Source: Hyaloperonospora brassicae (lineage: Eukaryota; Oomycota; Peronosporomycetes; Peronosporales; Peronosporaceae). Taken from it: a stretch of 64,000 nt of DNA. The notes beneath the pieces were generated by a model that was not told the origin of the DNA, did no database searches, and saw only the letters and a program-made list of their open reading frames with translations. This document shows positions 51,801 through 64,000 of the stretch, piece after piece; position 1 is the stretch's first letter; each line of letters starts with the position of its first letter. The position numbers were made by a program, and so were the translations under genes. The stretch spans positions 62,001 to 126,000 of the forward strand of contig CANTFL010000279.1 in NCBI GenBank assembly GCA_947650285.1. The letters are read 5' to 3'.

Positions 51801-54800
51801 ACTAATTTAGGGTAGAAAAAAGCTGATAACAAGAAAAACACTGTCAACTATGCGCCACGAAAAATTTGATGCCCATATATTGATGGTACACAGCTCTATC
51901 ATGTTAGCAAGTGCAACGATAATATAATACGTGAACCGAGGCACGATAAAATACGAGTTAGCTTTTACGCTTTATAGGCTGCACTTGAATGCTGTATGTT
52001 GAGCAAGAAGTGTTGTGAGCTAATATTTGTATGCGCATAATATATATAAAAAAATAATTTATAATTCTTGTCCAAGCCACAACAAACATGTTAAAACTAC
52101 TACAGCTGCTTTTATTAAATGCTTGATTTGTGCTTAAGCAACGCAACAATCCATTACAATTGCAATCTTTGAGCTTCCATTTTTGTTTGTGGGAGCGCAA
52201 GAATATGCTTGGATCGTTGAAGTAGCATTTACACGTCTTTTGTACTTCAACATGCAAAATTCTAGATTAAAATTGCCTTTTTGTAGCCTTGTTGCTGCCT
52301 GATGTATTTTCTTTCATATTATATGTAAATATTTGATGGACACTTTTGAATACGCCTCTTTTCCCATATATATATCGAGAACAGGTAGGAAACTAATACA
52401 CACATACACCATGTCGAGTCATCCCAATAAAAAAAGGGTTGAATGTACAATTTTTTTATTCGCACAACAAAAAGTGAGAAAAATATTAGGAGTATCCTGG
52501 AGGTTGGCACACATTAATTGGTTTAAAATTTAAATTCGACTATAGTAGTCGCTTGCGGAAACTATCAAGTGGTTAGCGAGAAAATGATATTCAAAAAATG
52601 AGAATATATGATTAAATTTTAAATGTGAATGTTTGTACGTACACTGAATGAAGAATATATTTAGTCATTGTGATGCAATATAAAATATTGTTGGTTACTT
52701 CGAAAACTAGAGAAATCAATCAATACCATTATAATCTACATTACAAGATATAATAGGTTAAAAAATAATATGCATTATGTATACGTACGGCCAAATGAGT
52801 TCATGCATAAAAAGATATCACATTGATAAAAAGTTAATCGCATCGATTGCAATAGTACATTTGTTATAGGAAGCAAACACAAGAGAATTTTTAATGATTT
52901 TATTTGCAAATTTTCTCTTTGCTCCATTGACATAAATGTTTACCGCAATGGCAATCATTACCAAGCATGTGTCGTTGCCATCCGACACATTAATATACGA
53001 TGCGAGCATCTTTCTTACTTTCTTACAGTCAAAGATTATTTATTTAGAATGTACAGCACAATACAATGAGAGTTTGTTATACCACGTGTTCATTGTATTC
53101 GAAAGGTTAAAGCTAGTATGTGAATCATGTCCTTCACTGCAGACAATATATGGAATATACTTTCGCACCAGACATATCTTTATAAAAGTATCAACACCGA
53201 CTTCCTACCCACCATCAGAAGCTGATTCTTTGTGAGAAATACTAATTCAATTAACGTTGCGTCTTTTATTGATCTGTGGTTGTTCACATGTTTTCTCAAG
53301 CATCTGAAGCATATTTGGAAATCCAAACGAATTTATATTTATTCAGCTCCATCTACTCTTTACGTAACAATAAATTCTTGTCGATACGCATCGCATGCCA
53401 CATTAGCTTGTATTTAAGCATAATCAGAGGCTTGTTACACGGAAGGTTAATACGGTGCCATTCACACAGTAAATAAGCTTCGTTCGTGACGAAAAGAAAC
53501 ACAGTTTATATATAATTTCAATCCGACAAAACATTAAAGGACCGAGTTAGGAGCAACGTGGACTTGCAGTATCAGTAGACAATACAAAAGGCTAATCTTA
53601 AGCCAACTACACTCGTATTCTTCGAACACTACTACTGAGAATATTGCCAAGAGATATTTTTTACTTGTAAAAATAACGTAGAGGGTACAGGAGAAATTTG
53701 TTGATGAGTTTGACATTAATAGGCATGTGTATGTTCAAGTATATAACCGGTACTAATTTTTATTTGTTTTCTGTAATATACATAATTTTTTAAATGATAA
53801 ACTAGTGATTTTTTACGCAAGAGTATTTTTGAGGCTTGTTGTAAATTTATCTATTTCGCAATAATGTTAAACACCGTTTTCTTATCACTGGTAAAATATT
53901 TGCTCTTCTCATCCAGTCCGTTTATCCTTCCCATTGGATTCTGTATCCTTTGTGAGGTGACGTACCTTATACAAAAACTACTCGCATAAGGCAATACGAT
54001 TGACACGAACTAATATGTACTAATAAAATGTTCCATTGACTGAACGGGAGAGATTATAGGTCAATTTATATACTGTTGAGGCTCCACATAATTTGACGGT
54101 CACTTCGACTAAAGCCTATTTCAAGGAGGAACGACCGAAAGCATACTGTGGAGGGACACTACAAATAAAATTTTTACTATTGCGCTACGTTACGAAACGT
54201 GATGGGTTTACCGATTGTCACACGAATTCATGATATTTTGCTGGTATGGTCACTGCGGCGGATGGCAACATTAGCATGGCATTATCTAGCCTTCGTTTGA
54301 GCAGATAAACTGTGTATTGCCATATTGCATATGTGGTGAACATTACCCGAGTCAAGGTGCACAAACGTAAAAAATGTACTAACGGTTGTCAAGTGTCAAA
54401 CAGATCGCTGTATCGAAACGAGCCGGATTGTATATGCGGCGTGACTGATTGCTGACTATTGTGCGCTGTTTGTTAATACGCTCTACTAAAGCAAAACAAA
54501 CATAACTTTGCTGTTTAAGGTCTTTTTTTGACCCGAGGATTGCACCTAAAGAAGTCCTATGTGTCTGACCATCCCTTTTATAGATGACAAACACATGATA
54601 TGCCAGTGTTTTGGTATTCCCCGTAAGCCCCCATTTGTGTTTATAATACTCCAACTACAGTCGATGATCCCGAAATCATCTAGAGTAAATGTAATCAATA
54701 ATGCTACACCCATCAATTGTCAGTGATCAGATTTGTCATACGAACATAGAAACCAGGAATCTAAACATGTAATATAGGAGCCGGAAACCAATTCAAACGT

Positions 54801-57800
54801 TAATTGAGAAAGCGCAAAGATGGTCGATCGCTCAAGTTTTCCATAAATATTCTACGTAATATGGTCAAGAGCAATTTGTGAGTTTGAATTTTGTCATGCG
54901 TTAAGCATAACTTATTATTTTACAAAAATATTGTATGCTTCACTTATCTGCCACATGACTAACACGTCACTGGATTGGGTCATTCACTGAACGAACGAAA
55001 ATAAATAACTAATTGCAGCAACTAAAAGCAGCTTAATCGTGCTTTGGACGGACTTATAAGGTTTGCATCTGCTGGATCAGATTACCGCGTCTTTTTTATG
55101 CAAAAAAGCGAATTTGTGATCAAGACGTTTCAAGACGTTACTAGTTCAGTGATTTGTTTTGTACAGAAAGTCTCCGTTTAAGAAAAGAACAATTAACATA
55201 ATTTGTATGCATAATATGCACAAATTCGCCATTACAAAACTCAACGCTTAAGACCGATTACATTGTTTTTTTTGTAGATTTTCTTCTCACGAGCGCTGCG
55301 GGTTCAGCAAGGTCCTGAGCCTATATTATCTCCTCAATTTTTGAAAGTGAATACATTCTCGTTCTTTATATAAAGCTAAAATGTTAGAGCTCGCTAACTT
55401 GTCGAGTATGATTCGGCTGCTTTCAGATTTTTACCTATTCAAGATATGATCGGATGACGATTAAGATGCGAAAAGGACTGCATGCAGACTGGAAGCAATC
55501 GCACGCAAACTTTCTACCTCACAAAAATTAATGTGATCGAACCACTGATTCTGAAATACAAAACGCTTCTGGTACAGCAACTAGCCGTCACGAGCCAATA
55601 TCATTTTAAAATTCAAAGCAAGCACGATTCGACCCACCCGCACGTCATCGTTGTTTTTAACAATTCTGCGCTTTTGGCAGAAATAAATCACATATACACG
55701 TCAACGGTAACGTTAAAAATTCTTACTGCCTACGCCGTAATACTAATGTTTCACTAGTACACTACCACACCAGAAAAATTATTATATTACAATCATTTCT
55801 GTTCAATGTATCCCAATGCGTCTGGTGATGGACATTTTTGATACCGGGTAATAAGCAAGGATCGAGGTCGACCTCAGGCGCTGAGACTAAGAGACGTATG
55901 ACGACAATTTAAGATTTATGAAATATTTATAACTATACTGGATTCATGTGCGCCGTGTGCAGTCGGGGAATCAATTTTTAAACGCTTTAACATGGACTAA
56001 GTATAGCTCAAAATTAATGAGAGACCTATTCATTCAATAACATCTTTCCTTATCTACATCAAGTTTTTTTTATCATGATACGAATAAGAGTTTTTTACTT
56101 TACTACTACATTGTATATGCTGACGCGATACAGAAACACAGAAAATGCGATATGATACTCATGGCGGCAAGAAAAATCAAAATGGTGCGCGTTCAAATGA
56201 ACTTCAAGTAGCGACCCCCAAACCATATATATCCACTTTACAAATGCGAGGGAAATTGTGGTGGTAGTCAAAAGTTTTCCTTGAAGATACGCTTTGGAAT
56301 GCTATCCTTGGACATACCTCTTCGTTCATCATCAATTGGTGCCACCTTGTGGTGCAGATACAAAAAATTGTTCATAAAGAAACATGACTGAATGCATTAC
56401 CACTTGCTGCTACAGCTCGATTTTGTGCATTTTACGGTACGTATGAGCAATGCTGCGTAATTAATAGTTCAGGGTGACCAAAACCAGGACGGAATCATCG
56501 CGTTGAAATGCTGCTTCAGAATTATCTATTATTTGTTACAGAAAAAATGTATGGTAAAAGCTTGGTGTGCAGATAAAAAGATGCATACTTTGACGATTAT
56601 GGAGGATGAGAAACGTGATATCGATTTGTATGAAAAAATACCCTGCAGCAGATTGAGGGGAATTGCGTTGAGGAGATCAAAACGCTAGGGACATGTGCTA
56701 ATGAAATTCAGCAAAGGCTTTTTAATCTGCGCCTTTGTGACCTTCAGCATATATTTAAGTTTGATTATTTTAAAATCGAGTATGCATTTTATTAATTTTT
56801 ACGGGGTCACCCTTTTTAGGAAATCGTTCGCACTGATATTCTGCCAATGTTTACATTGTCTTGACCCATAATTTTACATTAGTACACTTGCACAGCAAAA
56901 TTTCTCGAATATTACATTCAAAGGTGATTACTTACTTATTTATAATTTACTGATATAGGTCAATATGAAAGCCGATAAATCCACAGATCACTGCAAAACG
57001 CGATAAATGCGTGGAGAGTAAGTTTTTGCAATACGATAATGTATTAAAATATATAGGTTCGATGAAGGAGTAAATAACGAGTGTTAACTATTTGAGCTAC
57101 ACAATCACATGGTTCTTTTCTTTTAAGCAACATCGCTCAGATTCTTTGCTTCTTCTGCACGTAAGATGTTCGTGTAGTCATAGATATGCACGTCTTTGTA
57201 CTGTTACGGTGCGAAGGGTAAAATTATTTGGAAAGATGTGAGCCTCATCACACTATATGCTAGCAATCAAAAATTATATAATGTTCTGCAGTATTTTACC
57301 GATGAGTAGAATCCGAGGCTAAACTGTATGTGAAGCAGGCGACCTTCGTCCAATCACTCGATATACATGTGCTATGACAACGCATTGTCTACGAAGCTGC
57401 GTTTATGCATTTTGCCGAATGAGTAACATTTATATAAATTATGGGCACATAAGTGAGCGTATACCACAGCGCAAGCACTTCTTAATCGTTATTTATTTAC
57501 TTGGAATATATGCAGCTAGTGACAGATACACTGTCATTGATCTCGTCATCATGTGTCGCCAGTTCCCGCAAAGTTTGCCATATAATTTCTAAGATAAATA
57601 TATGTAAATCATCCATCACCAACGATGGAACTCCCAAAATTATTTAAATCTGATTGAGATTTTTGTAGTCATTCAATAATATTGTTTTTAACAGTGGTAC
57701 AAATTGGTGACGCAAAGGGCCATGTATGTATAAACACCCTGCGGTGTACCAGTTATATATTCAGGAGTAACAAGGACGTGTTTAGAGGTTTAGTTGCCTA

Positions 57801-60800
57801 GATTGTGTTGTTAAAACTACTCTAGTAGATCGTATATTGTAAGAAAAAGAAGATCGAAGGGTTTTGGACTCCCGTAGTAATGATTTATTCATTAACTTAC
57901 ATTTTTTAGTATAATTGACACATTTTGCTAAATTGTTTTGGGTATGAGTATCTGAGGCAGTTTTCGAGCTTTACTCATAAAATATAGTGCCGCCTAATTA
58001 TATAAAACGGTAAAACCATTAAATAAAGTAGTCCGGGTAAGAGATAGACTACTCGTTGAATGTTATATACAATGTCAAATCGCCAAGACGTCGACCTAAA
58101 TTATACTAAGTTCTTTAAGCTTATGTTTCCACTTGTAAGGCGCATTGATAGGGTCAATACATGCCAATTAATATAATGAAACGAATGTCGATAACATTCG
58201 TTTACTTTTTTATAATCTACGAATGCCATTATTACTTCCTGTATGCTTAAAACATGATTATGAATGTTAGCTCATATATGATATGCTTGTTCTTGTCATG
58301 CAAATGATATTTTGACCACTTGTATGGGTAAAAGAAATGTTGGCGGCACCTTTTGTACAGAGAGTGCTACCATAATTACATTGAATGCAATGAAAGTGCG
58401 GTCTCACTAATGGTTTCGGTGGTAAAGTTTCTGATAACTTATGAAAAAATTGGCAGCACGAGATAATTTTCGCATGTATATTAACCTTCTGTCGACTTTA
58501 TTTTCTAAATAACATTTAGCATGTATCATAGAGGCTACCTACTTGCGAAAAATTGGTACCAGAGCATCATTGTTCAAAACAACTCGAGACACCTACAAGC
58601 AACATATTGCCTTCTCTGTCGTATGCATGTGCGCGCTTCTACAAAATCACTTATACAAACAAACCGCCTATTACCGCCAAAAAATACTGATCGCGTCATT
58701 TTTGAGTGTCTCCGGACGCAACAAGATGACAAAAGGCGTTTCTGCCAGCTAATTTATTGATATTATGTCAGTTCTGAAAATTTTAGCGTTTCAGTCACTA
58801 TAGCGCTTTTGACGATCTTAAATTTGCATATAATATAAAGCGTGGGACCGGCGATTTACACAATTTGTATGTATTATTTTGTCGAACTTGTTGCATCATG
58901 GCAGGTATTTAACATAAATATTGAAATCACAATGTCGTTGAAAACAGGACTGTCTAATACATCAGTTGGGTGTCGTCATGGCAAACGGGAATGGGTTATT
59001 GCTAGTTTTCAGTGTCAACCTATAATTTTAAGGTGTACTTCATTTTTCATCCATTCATTATAATGCAAAGCAGATCAATTCGGACGACCCGCGAGTTTAA
59101 TCACCTAGTATAACAATAGCGATTCGTACAAAGGTATATTATATTTATGATCATTAAGTGTCACTGCGCGTATATTTGGAAGAGCAAAGGAGGGATGGAT
59201 AAAAGATACGCTTGTAGCTTAGGAGTAAGTTGCAATATAAAATAAACAATAAAAATTATTATGTTAATGGCTGGTATTAACCATTTCCATAACTTTAATT
59301 TAATTATGTGCTACGTGCAAAATGATTATAGGAACCAGGTATGACATTGTGCGACCACCTAATTTCGAGCGTTATTTAGGTGATTTGTCGCTCTTATAAC
59401 GCACATATCTTTTTACTCAAATTATTGGTGGAGAAAAGGAGGGTTACAATTCATAAAAAGTATTTGTTGGACTATGATGTTAACCAGACTGACCTTCGAA
59501 ATCGAGGTGTGAAAACGTAGCTTATGGATGGGCTATTACAACTTTTTTTGCTACTGATCGAATTCCTAAGAAAAGCGACTCCCCGCGAATGTATGTGGCT
59601 ATGGCCTTTGTTTTTTTACTTACCAGTAGTTTGGTAAGTTATTACTATTTTAGTGTGAGATGCGGCTTTATCGTTTTCATTACAGAACGTATTAACTTGT
59701 TGTTTCAACGATTAGATCCACCCTGATCTGCCTATTATGGCCTTTCTTAATAGCGACTTCCTGAATGCCGATTATTGATCCATGATACTCTTTATTCATC
59801 TACGATGTCTCGGGATAATGTGTATAGCCATGAACGTGTAGCTGACATCTGTTCGAGCTTTGGTGACCCTTTAATACTAAATATGGTCAAACAGCGCAAC
59901 TTCTACCATCAATACCAACACGTTATTTACACTACGAAAAAGCCTATATCAAAGGGGCGTATACAAGCAAATTGGACTCTGTTAAAACTAAACATTTCAA
60001 TTCAATATACACATTATAAATATCGCGTCGGAATTATCTTTAATACGTCACACGTATAATATCATACTTCACCATTAAATCGTTCGTAGTCCACAGCAGG
60101 CTACGTCTCATCAAATTGAGTCCGAAAATATATATCATAAGTTGAAGCTGTAATATCCGAAATTGTACGTCGCAAACATAATTGCCTCGATCGTGTGCAG
60201 AAACATTTTAATTTGTTTTCAATTACCTTTTGATTAATCATAGGATGCTTTTTCGATTAAATTGGTCTTTATCAGCATTAATACGGTATCGAACATATAC
60301 GTAGATCGATGCATAGCAGGGTAAGCTCATAATATTTAGATATTATTCCCTTCCTAAGTATGCATGTTTTCGATGCGACCATCCGCAGTATACCTACTTC
60401 CTTTGTCACTTGACAATATCCCGTTTACCTCTGGTATCAGGCTAATTGCTAACTGAAGCGATCTCAGATCCTAGCAAAAGATAATCATAAAATCAAAATA
60501 TAAATATAGTATTTAAGGCTTATCCGCAAAGTATTTTAACTTCCACTACTATGGTGGAAGTACATTCGAAGTGACTCAGAAAACGCCTGTATTCGTGGCC
60601 TTGGCAGAGGTTTGAAATTAGGGTAAAAAGTATGATTGAGATGTTTAAACTACCCCATACCGTGTCCATTTTCAATTTAGTATTTCGCCGCATTCTTTTA
60701 ATGTGTATACAGTGCACTTTGACATGAAGTATTATAACAAATCCATATGGGCGATCGATTAGGGGTGACATCAAAATCCTAAACATAAGAAAAGCAGCGG

Positions 60801-63800
60801 CCAAAATTGATGCTGACGTATCAGCAGATGTAAAACTGCGTTTTAAACTTGAATATATGTTTTTGTATAAGTACTGGATGTACGTCAGCAGACGCTACTA
60901 AGATGTTTATCAACAGGTAGGGTCTATTAATTTTGAACAATTTTTTTAATGACTGTGTAAAAATCTTAAGTTGACATTCATCTCGCGCAGCCCGCATTTT
61001 GATTTCTGTAATATAAGAAATCATACTTCAAATTTATAATACTCCGATATTGAGCCATTGATATTTTGTTTATATATATATCGAAATGTTGTGGACAACT
61101 AAAGCGTTTTGGATCTCATCATAGGGAGGAACCATTAAATATAATGTTTTTTTTCATCGTTATCTTAAGAGCGGCTGTAAAGCTCGTTTTTGTTCCGATT
61201 ACTGTAACCGGTTTATCATCTTCAAATATGGCTGCCGTTATCACGTTACAAAGTACCTAGTTAAAATTTAGTACAAGACAGGGTATAGGTCGAAAGCCTT
61301 TGTACTGCATATAGGGTGGAGGCCTCGTTTCTTTCGAACATAAATGCAAAACAAAGTGAACACAAAATGCATTTGATGTGGGTTTCCATATTTCAGACCT
61401 CGACTAAGCAAGTATATATGTTTTTTATCATCACAAGGATAGCTTCTTTGTCTTGGTGTCCTATATGGTAGTAATTGATGAACACTTAAGTAGTAAACGA
61501 AGGTTCGACAATTATACTAATCAATCCTAACTCAGTCACTAAAATTTACATGGATGAAAGGTGGATAATATAGTCCAATTTATTGATGTCTTTGCTTCGT
61601 TTTGTAACTATAGATCATCTTTTGTCCATTTAAATACAACTTGTCATAATTCCTTGTATTAAAGCTACACGATCCACCAACAATTAACCATTTGGGGGCC
61701 AAAAAACTCAAAACTTCATATATATACGTGCTAATAGGTCAAGATTATAATATATTCTTTTCGTACAAAGCACAAAGTCGAACTGTTTCTAATGTACATA
61801 TTTTCATAATACGTGGTCTTTCTGTGCCTTTTGAATTAATAATAATAATATGCAGTTACCCGTTCATCACCCGTTATACTCGATAACAAATAAGTAGTAT
61901 TTTAAGCAAATGATGAATCTGACCTCTACCAACCAACGAGCGAGGTAGGGTCAACTAAATTCGATTATTCACAAAGCATTTTAGCTAGAACAGTTCCTTA
62001 TTGGGGGATTTATAAAGAACGTAGATTGGTATTTTACTTAACATAAAAAATATTCAGGTCAATATCATGAATTGGGGTCATACTCCTAAACGATAGCGTT
62101 TTACTTGTCGCATCCTTTTATCAAAGTAGTCGGATATGCAAGAAAATAATATGACTAAGACCGTAAGTTGATTTGTTATCTACGATATATCAAGATTGGG
62201 ATAATCCTTAGGACTCATAGCAACCCAAGTAAGCAATGATGAAGATGAAAAAATAGCTTAAACTTGAAGAGTGCTTTAACCATGATCTCTGATCGTGCTT
62301 TCATATTAAATAAGGTATGCACTCAGCGCGTTATATGGAGAGATAAGATTTATGGTAGAGATTCTATGAGCCGAAAGTCTAACATTTCGCGGTTTGTGTA
62401 CTTGTCACACCATTTTATCAAGGGTTGAAGGGAAAAAGATTTGATAGCTGAGAGGTTTAATTTAGAAAAGCGATGTTGAAGGGGCTGTAGCCAAACAAAA
62501 CCGAATTGGGCGCCGGTTTGTCAACTTAAGCTTATCAAATTTCAGAAATTGTATAGATAAGCTACATACAAGGCAATCTGCAACTTACAAGTATGAATGA
62601 GATCGACAAGTAGAAATAGACACAGCTTGGCCGACAATTCGATATTTGAAGATCTTAAAAAGAATTTAATATGGTGAGTCAATTAAATACTGATGCTTTT
62701 GAAGATCCTTGTCACATTAGCTTAAAAAATAATTTAATGAACAATTTAAAAGCTCAAGAAATTTAAGAAAGTCCATTTTATATGTGTAGTCGAAGCAATA
62801 AGAGCAGCTGACTTAGATACAACATTAATAATTATGCAAGGGAATTAATATCCGGCGGCCGAGTCAGCCTTTATAAATCGGCAAAAGCATGAAGTATCGC
62901 AGACGCTTTGAACCGAATACAACTGTGTCGCGCGCCTAATTATGTCGGTTTTATTAGAGCGTAATGATTCAATTTAGTAATACGGAACGTCTAGCAGTGA
63001 CGTATGGTATGCTCAAAATTCTACATTCAACACATCATATAATTCAAAGTTTTCTGGTGTATATTAATCCATCTCGATAGTATTATTACAAATGTAGTCA
63101 TCACGTCCTGATGAAGGTTTATCAAGACATATTGGGGGTATATGAGAAGTAGGATATTCTACTAGGAAGGCTCAGCCGCAATTAAGAAAATTTCTGCTTA
63201 CAAAATCAAGAAAACGAAAACATATGTATGAAAAAGGTTTGTTATATAAGAATCTAAAAATGTATAATCTAATGTTAATTCTATATCCACATTTTATTAA
63301 AAAGTCGTGCAATCTAGATATCTGTCATATACATTTATGTACTAACTACTTTGGTCGTCGCTCTAAGTATAACGACGGATACGAGGAAGAAGACCAAAGT
63401 ATAAGCATTTTTCTAAGGTATCAAGGCTATCGCTTTATGCTTATTTGGTATAATTTAAATTATGACAAAACATAACGTAAAACGCCTAGTATTGCAGAGC
63501 CCAACAAACTGTGAAGTGATCGATCAGCGGATAAGGAAGGAATGGACGCTAATGAGTTGTTGATGCGAATTTGTGATAGCGTAGCTCATCGAAAAGGAAT
63601 CTCCTAGGCTTCATATCCAGAACTCCCTGTATATATAGCGAAACGCAAAACAATTGCAAGTACCTCATCGAAGTATGCAACTTATTAACACTTCAGAGTG
63701 AAACCGCCTCTGCAGATTAGGTATTCCCCGTCAATATATGGCAAAGCGACAAAGGAATGACAGTTGATAAACAAGTCGGTGATGCAGAGCCGAATACATC

Positions 63801-64000
63801 TTCCAGTGACAGTCGCGCCAAGACCATACAGGTAATCTGTCCTGCACGAGACACCTTCATCAAAAATTCAGGTAAGCCATTACATAACGGATTCAAAAAA
63901 CACACGAATAGGAGTCAATTGACGCTAGAAAATAAACATTATGATAACGATATATCATTATTCGGAGCCTATTTAATAAAATGGGTTATGATACAATCTT
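48809..64000. other. AT-rich gene desert
   Basis: Over 15 kb no frame exceeds about 100 codons, and none carries a domain, signal peptide or repeat pattern that I can defend. Short low-complexity runs occur (TATATATATA near 61070, AATAATAATAAT near 61839). No tRNA or rRNA sequence was recognised. Confidence 0.55.

Noticed and set aside
1..64000. CRISPR arrays, rRNA and tRNA genes
   Set aside because: No regularly spaced identical repeats and no recognisable RNA gene sequence were found. The tRNA-like string at 33691-33709 is only a primer binding site.

Overview
The window looks like a gene-poor, transposon-rich stretch of an oomycete genome, most likely Phytophthora or a close relative. That placement rests on recognised families rather than a search: chromodomain-bearing Ty3/gypsy elements of the kind common in Phytophthora, a second gypsy family with an extra archaeal-type RNase H, and one intronless secreted protein gene with an oomycete-like initiator. 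Nothing bacterial was seen (no operons, no CRISPR array, no rRNA or tRNA gene).

Layout. 168-5260 is a decayed, 5'-truncated copy of gypsy family 1 on the plus strand, ending in a polypurine tract and an LTR. 5947-13921 is a nearly complete, young copy of the same family on the minus strand. It has 388-bp LTRs that differ at two positions, a 5-bp target duplication (ATAGT), gag, a -1 frameshift signal, protease-RT-RNase H, integrase and a chromodomain tail. Pol is interrupted by one TGA codon and one frameshift in a G run. 13927-17352 holds a trinucleotide repeat, a GC-rich nested hairpin, LTR scraps and a Mutator-like element with 126-bp TIRs. 17353-19152 (minus) is the only convincing host gene, a secreted cysteine-containing protein of about 599 residues. 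22057-44547 is an island of a second gypsy family (568-bp LTRs): a decayed full-length copy A, then a truncated copy B sharing A's right LTR, then copy C joined head to head with B. B and C form a 10.8-kb near-perfect palindrome. 44548-64000 is AT-rich, with no gene I can support and one inverted-repeat element.

How the parts fit together. In both gypsy families the space between the end of pol and the 3' LTR carries an antisense reading frame with charged, coiled-coil-like segments. In family 1 its 3' part overlaps the integrase-chromodomain tail on the opposite strand. Its protein features recur in both diverged copies although both frames are now broken: a SUMO-interaction-like motif, a Cys cluster, and a coiled coil with a basic tail.

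The most unusual signal is that family 1 (LTR, gag, pol and antisense frame alike) is saturated with short perfect inverted repeats, roughly one every 45 bp where I counted. The host gene and the AT-rich desert do not show this on reading. Coordinates of decayed features are approximate, and all family names are from memory of sequence patterns, not from a database.
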